Origin: Mesorhizobium hawassense
GTDB lineage: Bacteria; Pseudomonadota; Alphaproteobacteria; Rhizobiales; Rhizobiaceae
Direction: 5' to 3'
NCBI RefSeq assembly: GCF_003289945.1
Contig: NZ_QMBP01000009.1
Coordinates: 124,001 to 188,000 of the forward strand
Length of the DNA stretch: 64,000 nucleotides
Shown here: positions 44,578-52,874 of the stretch, piece by piece
Position numbering within the stretch: the first letter of the stretch is position 1
Layout: the number at the start of each line of letters is the position of its first letter
The notes under the pieces: model-generated
Seen by the model: only the letters and a program-made list of their open reading frames with translations
Databases searched by the model: none
Told to the model about the DNA's origin: nothing
Program-made: the position numbers and the translations under genes

Positions 44578-45881
44578 GGATCCCTCAAAACTGTTCCGCG
44601 CGGCATGGCAGGCGGCTCGCCCAGGCGGCCGCGTCTGGCGCGATCGCGCGCGCCCCGCCCCTCGGCCAGATTCTCGGCCAGCGAATTCTGCACGGCGCAC
44701 TCGCGCAAAGCGAGGTCGCTGATGAAAGGCACCGGCTTGCCGGCGATTGCCATGCCCTTCAGCCGCGCCCAGATCGCGCGCCGCTTGCGCACCTGATGCG
44801 ACTGCAATTCGCTGATCTCGGCGATCCCGCTCTCCCGCTTGATACCGAGAACGCCAGCCTCGACGGCCGCGTCGAACAGCTCCTGCCCGCGCTTCGTCCG
44901 CACGATGATGCCGTTGAGCGGCTCGTCCTCGAGCGCCGGCCCGCCGTTCAACCAGGCGTCCGATACCGCGATATCCGCCACCTGCCCGATTGCGTCGGGG
45001 CAGATCTTGCAGCGCGGCTGGATCATCCATTTGTCCTCGTCTTCCCAGAGCTGCCGGTAGCTGATCTCGAAGGCGCGGCCGTCGCGAGTTTCGATACGGT
45101 TGAGGCCGGGATTGCCATGCCCCCGGTAGCGAAAGAGAGCCAGTTCGTCCTCGCGCAATCCGAAGCGCTGCAGAACCTGTTCCGACTTGGTCAGGTCCGA
45201 GGCGCCGCCGCAGACGAAGGCGAGCGCATAGCGCATGTGTTCGTCGACGCGTGGATCGAGCCGCGCCAGGTTGCGCACGGCGGTGATGTCGCAGGGCTTG
45301 GCGATCAGCGCGAAGGGTTCGCCGCGATGGAGGATATCGTTGAAATCCACTAGGGTCGCAGCCGGGCCATAGCGCGAGCCGGCGCCTTCGAGCACGAAAG
45401 CGGCATCGAAGCTCAGCCTGCGTTCCGTACGCATCGGCATGGCACGCGAGGCCGCGACATGCAGCACGAACTTGACTCGGCCTGAGTTGAGCAGGAACTG
45501 GCCGAGCGCCGTCAGCGTCCCGCCGCCGGAGCCGACAAACCGCACAGTGGGGTCGCCCGCGCGGCCAAGCACCAGCCTTTCGACAGGTCCCCAGACAGTG
45601 TCGGCCAATGCGGCCTCATTCATCTGTGGCGGACCGGCGATGCGCGTTCCCGGGCAGACGGCATTGATCTTCGCCAATGTCGGCTTGTCCAATGCCCGCA
45701 AGGCCAGCGGCCGCTCGCGCCCTTCCGGCGTCATCACCATGTCGACGTCTCCGGGACCGGCGATCGAACGGCAGAGGCCGCAGCCGATGCAAAGCCCGTT
45801 CTCGACGATCTCGCTCAGCGTCAGCGGATCGGCCGGGTGCGGCATCTTGGCCTGGCTGCGACTGGTTTCGATCAGGCCCAT
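44574..45881 (-). CDS. Coenzyme F420 hydrogenase/dehydrogenase beta-subunit family iron-sulfur flavoprotein
   Basis: A 435-residue FrhB/FdhB-type protein. The N-terminal iron-sulfur cysteines are C31, C34, C37 (GLCIGCGLC) and C76 (NAVCPG); a second pair CKIC follows in MIQPRCKICPDAIGQVADIAVSDAW, and GSGGGTLTALGQFLL and LIAKPCDITAVRNL are typical FrhB core segments. In archaea such proteins reduce F420; alphaproteobacteria use relatives with FAD, for example in ferredoxin-linked reductases. Here it probably carries electrons for an enzyme of the operon. It overlaps the FAD-oxidase gene by four bases and begins seven bases after the D-carbamoylase. Confidence 0.88.
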   Translation of the reverse strand: MGLIETSRSQAKMPHPADPLTLSEIVENGLCIGCGLCRSIAGPGDVDMVMTPEGRERPLALRALDKPTLAKINAVCPGTRIAGPPQMNEAALADTVWGPVERLVLGRAGDPTVRFVGSGGGTLTALGQFLLNSGRVKFVLHVAASRAMPMRTERRLSFDAAFVLEGAGSRYGPAATLVDFNDILHRGEPFALIAKPCDITAVRNLARLDPRVDEHMRYALAFVCGGASDLTKSEQVLQRFGLREDELALFRYRGHGNPGLNRIETRDGRAFEISYRQLWEDEDKWMIQPRCKICPDAIGQVADIAVSDAWLNGGPALEDEPLNGIIVRTKRGQELFDAAVEAGVLGIKRESGIAEISELQSHQVRKRRAIWARLKGMAIAGKPVPFISDLALRECAVQNSLAENLAEGRGARDRARRGRLGEPPAMPRGTVLRDP

Positions 45882-45888
45882 CGCGATC

Positions 45889-46803
45889 TCAGACCGGTTC
45901 CGAAATGCGCCGGTACTGGTCGGGGCGGCGATAGAGCGCGAAGTTGAAATTCACTTTACGGCAGGTATCGATCAGGTCGAGATCGGCGCGGTGCATGATG
46001 ACCTCGTCGTCGAGCGACATCGCCAGCGCGGCGATCTCGCCGGTCGGCGCGATGATGCAGGAACCGCCGATCAGCGCCTGGCCGTCTTCCAGCCCAGCCT
46101 TGGCGGCGGCGCCGATCCAGAGCGTGTTCTGGTAGGCGCCGGCCTGCATCGGCAGATGGTTGTGGAACATTCTGAGATGCGCCAGCGCCGGCGCCTCGTC
46201 GAGCAGCAGCGGCGTGTTGTAGCCGAGCAGCGCCACCTCCGCGCCGTTGAGGCAGAGCATGCGATAGGTTTCCGGCCAGCGGCGGTCGTTGCAGATCGCC
46301 AAGCCAACGCGCACACCGCGATAGTCGAAGACCGGAAAGCCGAGGTTTCCCGGTTCGAAGTAACGGCGTTCGAGATGCCTTGTCGTGCCCGCTTCGGGCT
46401 CGGCCGAACCCGGCACATGCATCTTGCGATAACGCCCAATGAAGGCGCCGTCCGGTCCGACCAGATCCATCGTGTTGAAATGACGCGTGCGGCCCTCTTC
46501 CTGCGCAAGCTCGCAATAGCCCAGCGCGAAACCGACCTTCAGGCGCGCGGCGGCATCGTAGAGCCGCCGCGTTTCCGGGCCTGGCATCGAGGCTTCGAAG
46601 AACGCATCGATCTCAGCCTGGTCGTCGATGCGCCAACGCGGAAAGAATGTGGTGAGCGCCATCTCCGGAAACACCGCGATCTCGGCGCCGCAAGCCGCGG
46701 CCTTCTCCAAGAGATGCACCAGACGCCCGACCGTCTCGGCGCGCGTGGCGCTGCGCTGGATCGGTCCGGTCTGGCAAACGGCGATGGTCAGGCATCGAGC
46801 CAT
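45889..46803 (-). CDS. hyuC: N-carbamoyl-D-amino acid hydrolase (nitrilase superfamily)
   Basis: A 304-residue carbon-nitrogen hydrolase, the same length as the Agrobacterium D-carbamoylase. The catalytic triad is Glu47 (VFPEMALTTFFPRW), Lys127 (GRYRKMHVPG) and Cys171 (ICNDRRWPETYRMLCLNGAE); the surrounding EPEAGTTRHLERRYFEPGNLGFPVFD and MQAGAYQNTLW also match D-carbamoylase closely. It turns N-carbamoyl-D-amino acids into D-amino acids, ammonia and CO2. ATG 46803 gives the family N-terminus; a TTG three codons earlier is less likely. Its start overlaps the D-hydantoinase end, as fits consecutive pathway steps. Confidence 0.93.
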   Translation of the reverse strand: MARCLTIAVCQTGPIQRSATRAETVGRLVHLLEKAAACGAEIAVFPEMALTTFFPRWRIDDQAEIDAFFEASMPGPETRRLYDAAARLKVGFALGYCELAQEEGRTRHFNTMDLVGPDGAFIGRYRKMHVPGSAEPEAGTTRHLERRYFEPGNLGFPVFDYRGVRVGLAICNDRRWPETYRMLCLNGAEVALLGYNTPLLLDEAPALAHLRMFHNHLPMQAGAYQNTLWIGAAAKAGLEDGQALIGGSCIIAPTGEIAALAMSLDDEVIMHRADLDLIDTCRKVNFNFALYRRPDQYRRISEPV

Positions 46804-48218
46804 GGCGTCCAATCCTCGACTGGTTTTCCTGAAAGCGTGGGATCGGCTGCCGTTCGAGCCACAAATTGCCCGAACCCAGGTTTAGCCCGCAGCTCGCCGT
46901 CGGCGACCACCGGCACGCCGCGCACCAGCACGGTGGTCGGCTTGCCTGTAACGCCTCTGCCCTCATAGGGCGTGAAATCGACACGCGAATGCAGCGCCTT
47001 GTGCCCCAGCGTCCAGCGCACTGTGGGATCCCACAGCGCCAGATCCGCGTCGAGCCCGACCGCGATGCTGCCCTTGCGGTCGGCGAAGCCGTAGATCGAG
47101 GCGGCATTGCGCGAGGTGAGGTCGAGATAGCGCTCGAGCGCCAGGCGGCCGGTGACCAGCCCTTCCGAAAACAGCAGCGGCAGCCGCGTCTCGATGCCGG
47201 GAATGCCGCTCAGCGTCGTCGTAAAGCCGGGCGTATCGGACCGGTCGATCTTGTCGGCGAAATAGTATGGCGAATGGTCGGATGACCACAGGTCGATGCC
47301 GCCATCGATCAGCTCTTGCCACAGATGCTCGTGGCTGCGCGGCGAGCGCGGCGGCGGCGAGAAGACGAAGCGCGCCGCATCGACTGCCGGACGATCGAGA
47401 TCGGCGGCGCTGACGAAGAGATACTGCGGACAGGTCTCGGCAATGGCGGCGACGCCGCGTGTCTTGGCCCGCGCCACCTCCTCGGCCGACTGCCAGGAGG
47501 AGACATGCACGATGGTCATGCGCGCGCCGGTCATCTCGGCGAACGTCAGCGCGCGATGCGTCGCTTCGCGCTCCATCGTCTCGCTGTGCGCGACCAGATG
47601 ATAGCGGATATCGGTGCGGCCGAGATCGATGAGCCGCTGGCGCGTGCGCCGGATCGCGGCATCATTCTCGGCATGGACCATGACGATCCAGCCAAGACGG
47701 CTCGCCATATCGAGGACCTTGAAGAACAGGTCGTCGTCGACGGCAAAACCCTGATAGGTCATGAACAGCTTGACCGAGGCGATGCCGCGCCCGGCAAGCG
47801 CGTCGAGCTGAGCCTCGACATCCGCGCCGGTGCCCATAGTCACCACGGCATGCAGCCCGTAATCGATCACGGCGCGTCCCGCCGCGCGCTCCAGCGCGCG
47901 GTCGATGGCGCCGATCGTCGTCATATCCTGTCCAGGCATGCCGAAGGGGACGATACATGTGGTGCCGCCAAACGCGGCGGAGATGGTGCCGGAATAGAAA
48001 TCGTCAGCGTTGCCGGCACCGCCCCAGACCGGCTGGTCGAGATGGCAATGCGCGTCGATGCCGCCGGGCATCACCCATCGCCCGCCGGCGTCGATCGACT
48101 TCGCGCCCGAGAGGCCCTTGCCGATGGCGGCGATGCGGCCGTCGGCGATGCCGATGTCGAACTCGGCCCAGCCGTCGTCGAGCGCCACGCGCCCGCCTCT
48201 GATCACCAGCTCATGCAT
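46788..48218 (-). CDS. hyuA: D-hydantoinase / dihydropyrimidinase
   Basis: A 476-residue cyclic amidohydrolase with a complete binuclear metal site: His57 and His59 (GGIDAHCHLDQP), carboxylated lysine Lys150 (ASVKLFMTYQG), His182 (VMVHAEND), His238 (TIVHVSSW) and Asp314 (SSDHSPY). It opens hydantoins or dihydropyrimidines to N-carbamoyl amino acids. Coupled directly to an N-carbamoyl-D-amino acid hydrolase gene, it most likely acts as D-hydantoinase. Naming of hyu genes differs between species, so the symbol is provisional. Lies 22 bases after the RidA gene on the same strand. Confidence 0.92.
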   Translation of the reverse strand: MHELVIRGGRVALDDGWAEFDIGIADGRIAAIGKGLSGAKSIDAGGRWVMPGGIDAHCHLDQPVWGGAGNADDFYSGTISAAFGGTTCIVPFGMPGQDMTTIGAIDRALERAAGRAVIDYGLHAVVTMGTGADVEAQLDALAGRGIASVKLFMTYQGFAVDDDLFFKVLDMASRLGWIVMVHAENDAAIRRTRQRLIDLGRTDIRYHLVAHSETMEREATHRALTFAEMTGARMTIVHVSSWQSAEEVARAKTRGVAAIAETCPQYLFVSAADLDRPAVDAARFVFSPPPRSPRSHEHLWQELIDGGIDLWSSDHSPYYFADKIDRSDTPGFTTTLSGIPGIETRLPLLFSEGLVTGRLALERYLDLTSRNAASIYGFADRKGSIAVGLDADLALWDPTVRWTLGHKALHSRVDFTPYEGRGVTGKPTTVLVRGVPVVADGELRAKPGFGQFVARTAADPTLSGKPVEDWTPWLDA

Positions 48219-48240
48219 TGGCGTACCCCCGCCGATCGGC

Positions 48241-48591
48241 TCAGCCGACAGCCGCCGTCACCATGATCTCGACGCGATACTGGTCGCCGGCGAGCCGCGC
48301 TTCCACCGTGGCCCGCACCGGCATGGCGCTCCTGTCGATCCAGGCGTCCCAGGCCGTGTTCATCATCTCAAAATCGGCGATGTCCCTCAGCCAAATCTGC
48401 GCGCTGAGCAGCTTCGACTTGTCGCTGCCGGCCTTGGCCAGAAGCGCGTCGATCTTGGCGAGGATCTGCTTGGTCTGGCTGGTCGTGTCGCCGGAAAGGT
48501 CATCCGCGGTCAGGCCCGCCACATAGACGGTGCCGTTGTAGCGGAGCACCCGGCAGAAGCGCGGTCCGTTTTCGAGGCGTTCGATCGTCAT
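48241..48591 (-). CDS. RidA-family protein (YjgF/YER057c/UK114)
   Basis: A 116-residue RidA-family protein: GPRFCRVLRYNGTVYVAGLTADDLSGDTTSQTKQIL, and the substrate-site arginine in MPVRATVEARLA with the Glu. RidA proteins hydrolyse reactive enamines and imines formed by PLP or flavin amino-acid enzymes. As first gene of the operon with a DadA-like oxidase it may clear the imine formed from oxidised amino acids. Start at ATG 48591 gives the family length; a longer frame upstream is unsupported. Divergent from the MFS gene. Confidence 0.9.
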   Translation of the reverse strand: MTIERLENGPRFCRVLRYNGTVYVAGLTADDLSGDTTSQTKQILAKIDALLAKAGSDKSKLLSAQIWLRDIADFEMMNTAWDAWIDRSAMPVRATVEARLAGDQYRVEIMVTAAVG

Positions 48592-48798
48592 GGCTCGTTC
48601 CCTTCCGCTGGTTCCCGGCTCTTGGCTTTGCCTATGGTAAGGAGGGTGCAAAAGGGCTGTAAAGCCCGCCGCGCGCCGAGATGCCGCTTTCCTTTGCCGG
48701 CATGGCCAAAAAAATTTGAGCCATAGCCGCGCCAATCTTCGTTTGTGGCAAGCACGGCAGCGTGTAGCTTCTGCTCGGGCTGCCGTCGGTCAACGGTC

Positions 48799-50082
48799 AT
48801 GCCAAGGGGAGCCACCGCAGCCGCATCCATGAGGTCGATCGCTCAATCCCCGGCGCGGCTCTGGCAAAATGCCGAGCGGTCACGCGCCATGCTACCGATC
48901 ATGGTCGGCGTCTGCCTTGCCTGCATCGGTAGCGCCATGCTGACCACCGCCGTCTCGTTGCATCTCGGTAAGCCCGGCATCTCTCCACAAGTCGTGCAGA
49001 TCGTGCTGACCGCCTATCCCGTGGGCTTCCTGATCGGATGCCTGGTCACCCGCCCGGCCGTCGCCCACTACGGCCACGAGCGCACATTCGTCGCCATTCT
49101 CGTCGTTGCGCTGCTGGCGGCTTGCGGTTTCGTCTTCACCGATTTCCTGCCGAGCTGGATCTGCTTTCGCCTGCTCGGCGGCATGGCGATGGCGTCGTTG
49201 TTCGTGGTCTGCGAAAGCTGGATCAATCTCTACGCCGAACAGCACAATCGCGGCGCGCTGTTCTCGCTCTACATGCTGACCACGGCGATTGCGGTGCTGC
49301 TCGGACAACTCCTCGTCGGCCTGGTCGGCCCGCAATCGCCGCATCTGTTTCCGGTCGCGGCCGTAACGGTCTTGCTGGCGCTGATCTCCAAATTCATCGG
49401 CGGGCGCTGGCCGGCGCTGCCGGCCGCACCTGCCGATCCAGACCATGCCGGCACGGCGAGACCGGTCAAACGTCTCGGCCCCTTGGCGCTGTTCCGGCTG
49501 GCGCCGGTGACCGTGGTCGCCATCTTTCAGGGCGGCATCACCAACATGAACATCTTCGTGCTGACGCCGATCTACGGCACCCAGATCGGACTGTCGGCGG
49601 GCACCACGGTCGGGCTCGTTACGACCGTGAGCATCGCCGGCATGCTCGCGCAGACGCCCGTCGGCTGGCTGTCGGATCGATTTGAACGACGCATCATACT
49701 GCTCGTCCAGGGCGTCCTGTCCGTCACGCTCTGCGCCGCGATCGCCTGGGTCGGCAATTTTTCGATGCCGCTGCTCTTCGTGCTGTTCTTCCTCTATGGC
49801 TGCACCGCACTGACCGTCTATCCGGTGGCGATGGCGTTCGGCGCCTCGCAATTGCATACCCGGCATATGGTCGGCGCTTCCGGCACGCTGCTCCTGCTCT
49901 ATTCGATCGGCAATGTCGCGACGCCCGGCATTTCCGCTGGCTTGATGCAGCATATGGGCGCACCGGCCATGTTCCTGCTTTTGGGCGGCGGCGCCGTGCT
50001 GGTGACTTTAGCCGCCTGCTACAATCTGCTGCGCCGGCCGGTCGGCGCGACGGCCATGCAAGCGGTCGAGGAGCAGGCGTGA
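48799..50082 (+). CDS. Major facilitator superfamily transporter
   Basis: About 427 residues with some twelve membrane helices and the MFS loop motif GWLSDRFERRIILLVQG between helices 8 and 9. The N-terminal half has GVCLACIGSAMLTTAVSLHLG and YPVGFLIGCLVTRPAVAHYGHER, resembling the YcaD-like branch. It probably imports or exports the compound handled by the flanking hydrolases. The start is uncertain: ATG 48799 is used, ATG 48829 is possible. It is divergent from the RidA operon, and its stop overlaps the start of the next gene. Confidence 0.85.
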   Translation: MPRGATAAASMRSIAQSPARLWQNAERSRAMLPIMVGVCLACIGSAMLTTAVSLHLGKPGISPQVVQIVLTAYPVGFLIGCLVTRPAVAHYGHERTFVAILVVALLAACGFVFTDFLPSWICFRLLGGMAMASLFVVCESWINLYAEQHNRGALFSLYMLTTAIAVLLGQLLVGLVGPQSPHLFPVAAVTVLLALISKFIGGRWPALPAAPADPDHAGTARPVKRLGPLALFRLAPVTVVAIFQGGITNMNIFVLTPIYGTQIGLSAGTTVGLVTTVSIAGMLAQTPVGWLSDRFERRIILLVQGVLSVTLCAAIAWVGNFSMPLLFVLFFLYGCTALTVYPVAMAFGASQLHTRHMVGASGTLLLLYSIGNVATPGISAGLMQHMGAPAMFLLLGGGAVLVTLAACYNLLRRPVGATAMQAVEEQA

Positions 50083-50846
50083 TGACGGATAAACCCACGA
50101 ACCGCCTCGAAGGCAGCGTCATTCTGATCGCGGGCGCGGCGAGCGGAATCGGCGCGGCAATTGCTCGCCGCTGTGTTGACGAAGGCGCAAAAATTGTCTG
50201 CGCCGATTATGGCCTCCAGCCGGCGGCCGAGCTTGCCGAAACGCTCGGCCCTTCCGCGGCCGCTTGCCAATGCGATGTGACGAAGGCGGATTCCGCCCGG
50301 GCGGCGGTCGAATTCGCGCGCCAGAAATTCGGCCGGCTCGACGGGCTGGTGCACAATGCCGCCGCGCCTTCGACCAGCGCCACCGTCGTCAATCTCGATG
50401 AAAGCGCGTGGCGGCACGAGATCGATGTCGGCCTGACCGGGGCCTTCCTGATGAGCAAGTTCGCCGTGCCGCTGATCGCCGCCGGCGGCGGCGGTTCGGT
50501 CGTCTTCATCGGATCGCAATTCGGACGCGTCGCCACCACCAGGGCCGTCGCCTATTGCGCCGCCAAGGCCGGCCTGATCCACCTCGCCAAGGCGATGGCC
50601 GTCGACCACGCGCCCGACAAGATACGCGTCAACAGCCTGTCGCCAGGCGCCGTGGCGACGACCCGTCTGCTGCGCAGATTTGCGGATTTCGAGGCGGCCA
50701 ATGCCGGCCTCGGACCCGCGCATCTGCTCGGCCGCATCGCCAATCCTGAAGAGATAGCCGCGGCGGCTGCCTTCCTGCTTTCCTCCGACGCGTCCTTCGT
50801 CACCGGATCCGACATGCTCGTGGACGGCGGCTATGCGACGCGCTGA
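50082..50846 (+). CDS. Short-chain dehydrogenase/reductase
   Basis: A 254-residue classical SDR: cofactor motif AGAASGIGAAIA, NAAA-type motif VHNAAAPS, and catalytic Tyr/Lys in AYCAAKAG; C-terminal ASFVTGSDMLVDGGYATR is usual. It oxidises or reduces an alcohol or ketone; substrate unknown. The start ATG shares its A with the TGA of the transporter, with GAGGAG upstream; a GTG one codon before is possible. Confidence 0.9.
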   Translation: MTDKPTNRLEGSVILIAGAASGIGAAIARRCVDEGAKIVCADYGLQPAAELAETLGPSAAACQCDVTKADSARAAVEFARQKFGRLDGLVHNAAAPSTSATVVNLDESAWRHEIDVGLTGAFLMSKFAVPLIAAGGGGSVVFIGSQFGRVATTRAVAYCAAKAGLIHLAKAMAVDHAPDKIRVNSLSPGAVATTRLLRRFADFEAANAGLGPAHLLGRIANPEEIAAAAAFLLSSDASFVTGSDMLVDGGYATR

Positions 50847-50876
50847 TGCCCGAACCGCTTTTTCAAAGGAGTTCGC

Positions 50877-51899
50877 ATGACCCTGCTCGTCACCGGCGGC
50901 ACCGGCTTTGTCATGAGCGTGGTCGCGCGCGCATGGCTCGACCGCGATCCGCAAGCCCGCGCCGTGATCCTCGACCGCTCCGGCCTCGACGCGGCGGCCG
51001 AAAAGCATTTCGCTCCGGTGCACGACCGGCTCGCGGTGATTTCCGCTGACATCCTCGACCCTCAGGCCTGGTCCGCGACGCTCGACAAGCACGGCATCAC
51101 CGCGATCGTGCATGGCGCGACGATCACGCCGATCTCGCGCGGCAGCGCCTCCGAGGCAAAACGCCAGCCGGAGGCCGAGGACCCGGCCCGCATCGTCGAC
51201 GTCAATCTCATGGGCACCGTGCGGATGCTGGACTGGGCGCGCACGAGACCGGATCTCAAGCGCTTCATCTATGTCAGCTCCGGTTCCGTCTACCGCCACA
51301 ACGGGCCTGACTGGAGCAGCGAACCGCTGCCGGAAGACGGCTATGTCGCGCCGCTGACGCTCTACGGCATTTCGAAATTCGCTTCCGAGATGGTCACCAA
51401 CCGCTATGCCGATCTGTTCGGCCTGTCGGCAATCTCGGTGCGGCTTGCTTCCGTCTACGGCCCGATGGACCGCGCCACCGAGAGCCGCAACTTCCGCCAT
51501 GTTCCCAACCGCGTCGCGCATATGGCTTTGGCCGGCGAGACGATCAGGCCGAACAGCCTCGAACCCGTTGGCGATTACATGACCTCGACCGACGTTGCCG
51601 CCGCGATCCTGGCGCTGATCGACGCGCCGCGCCTCAATTACCGCCACTACAACATCGGGTGCGGCTCCAGCCAGACCATTGGCGAGATCATCGGCTGGGC
51701 ACGGGAGCGCGTGCCGGGCCTGAAGGCCGAGGTGACGACTGGAGAAGACGCCAATATCGTCCAGGACGTCAGGCTGAAGGGCGGCATGTGGGGCGCCTAT
51801 GACATCGCCCGCATCCTGCGCGACACCGACTGGCGGCCGCGTCCCGGCAAGGACGCCTTCCACGCCTACATGGACTGGATTATCGCCAACGAAAGCTGA
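50877..51899 (+). CDS. NAD-dependent epimerase/dehydratase family protein
   Basis: A 340-residue extended SDR: VTGGTGFVMSVVARAWLDRDP for NAD binding, the catalytic YGISKFASE, Ser in YVSSGSVY, and ASVYGPMDRATESRN. The family acts on nucleotide sugars and also on other hydroxy or lactone substrates; in this catabolic block a sugar role is not obvious. AAAGGAG lies close upstream of the ATG. It sits between an SDR and the second PuuE-like gene, 28 bases from the latter. Confidence 0.88.
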   Translation: MTLLVTGGTGFVMSVVARAWLDRDPQARAVILDRSGLDAAAEKHFAPVHDRLAVISADILDPQAWSATLDKHGITAIVHGATITPISRGSASEAKRQPEAEDPARIVDVNLMGTVRMLDWARTRPDLKRFIYVSSGSVYRHNGPDWSSEPLPEDGYVAPLTLYGISKFASEMVTNRYADLFGLSAISVRLASVYGPMDRATESRNFRHVPNRVAHMALAGETIRPNSLEPVGDYMTSTDVAAAILALIDAPRLNYRHYNIGCGSSQTIGEIIGWARERVPGLKAEVTTGEDANIVQDVRLKGGMWGAYDIARILRDTDWRPRPGKDAFHAYMDWIIANES

Positions 51900-51927
51900 G
51901 CCAAACCAGGCCGAAGGAGGACGACCG

Positions 51928-52860
51928 ATGCCGACCGATCCGCAGCACGCCTTGCAGCCGCGTGACTTTGTCGGCTACGGCCCGCATCCGCCCTTCGTCG
52001 TCTGGCCGGGCGGCATCAAGCTCGCTGTCAACCTCGTGCTCAACTACGAGGAAGGCTCGGAATACAACTGGCTGGATGACGGCCGCAACGACAATTGGGG
52101 CGAGTACAATCTCACCTCCAGCCCGCCGGTGCGCGACCTCGGCACCGAGACGCATTTCGAATATGGCAGCCGCGCCGGCGTCTGGCGCCTGGCGCGCCTC
52201 TTCGACCGCTACGACATCCCGGTAACCTTTTCCGCCTGCGCCGTTGCGCTGGAGCGCAATCCGCCTTTGGTCGAGTGGATGAAGAGCCGCCGGCATGACC
52301 TGATGGGCCACGGCCTGCGCTGGATCGACTACACCACGATGGAGCGCGGCGAGGAAGAACGCCATTTGCGAGAAGCGATTGCGCTCTATGAAAAACTGCT
52401 GGGCAAACGGCCCTTAGGCTGGAATTGCCGCTCGCTGCCGAGCGTCAACACGCGCGACCTATTGGTCGAGGAAGGCGGCTTCCTCTACCACTCCGATCCC
52501 TGCAACGATGACCTGCCCTATTTCCTCGATCACCGGGGCGCCGAGATCCTGGTGGTACCCTACTCCAAGACGCTCAACGACAGCCGCTATCTCGTCGCGC
52601 CCGGCTACAGCAATCCGCGCGACTTCGCCGAGGATTGCCGCTCGGCGATCGACTATATGCTCGGCGAAGCCGACGAGACCGGCGGCCGCATGCTGACCAT
52701 CGGCATCCACGCCCGCTGGATGGGTCAGCCCAACCGCGCCTCCGGCCTGCGCGAAGTGATCGAGCACGTGCAGAACAGCGACGGCGCCGCCTTCATGCGC
52801 CGCGAGGATATCGCCCGTTTCTGGCTCGCCAGCCATGCGCGTTTCGAGCAGCGCGGCTGA
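51928..52860 (+). CDS. Polysaccharide deacetylase-family protein, PuuE allantoinase-like (second copy)
   Basis: A 310-residue paralogue of the protein at 22640-23557. Shared marks: PRDFVGYGPHPPFVVWPGGIKLAVNLVLNYEEGSEY at the start, FEYGSRAGVWRLARLF, HGLRWIDY, SVNTRDLLVEEGGFLYHSD and DDLPYFLDH. AAGGAGG seven bases before ATG 51928 supports the start. By analogy with PuuE it may hydrolyse a cyclic ureide. It is followed after 14 bases by an amidohydrolase whose metal site looks eroded, so the two may cooperate or the PuuE-like protein may do the chemistry. Confidence 0.85.
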   Translation: MPTDPQHALQPRDFVGYGPHPPFVVWPGGIKLAVNLVLNYEEGSEYNWLDDGRNDNWGEYNLTSSPPVRDLGTETHFEYGSRAGVWRLARLFDRYDIPVTFSACAVALERNPPLVEWMKSRRHDLMGHGLRWIDYTTMERGEEERHLREAIALYEKLLGKRPLGWNCRSLPSVNTRDLLVEEGGFLYHSDPCNDDLPYFLDHRGAEILVVPYSKTLNDSRYLVAPGYSNPRDFAEDCRSAIDYMLGEADETGGRMLTIGIHARWMGQPNRASGLREVIEHVQNSDGAAFMRREDIARFWLASHARFEQRG

Positions 52861-52874
52861 AGGAGAGCAACGAC

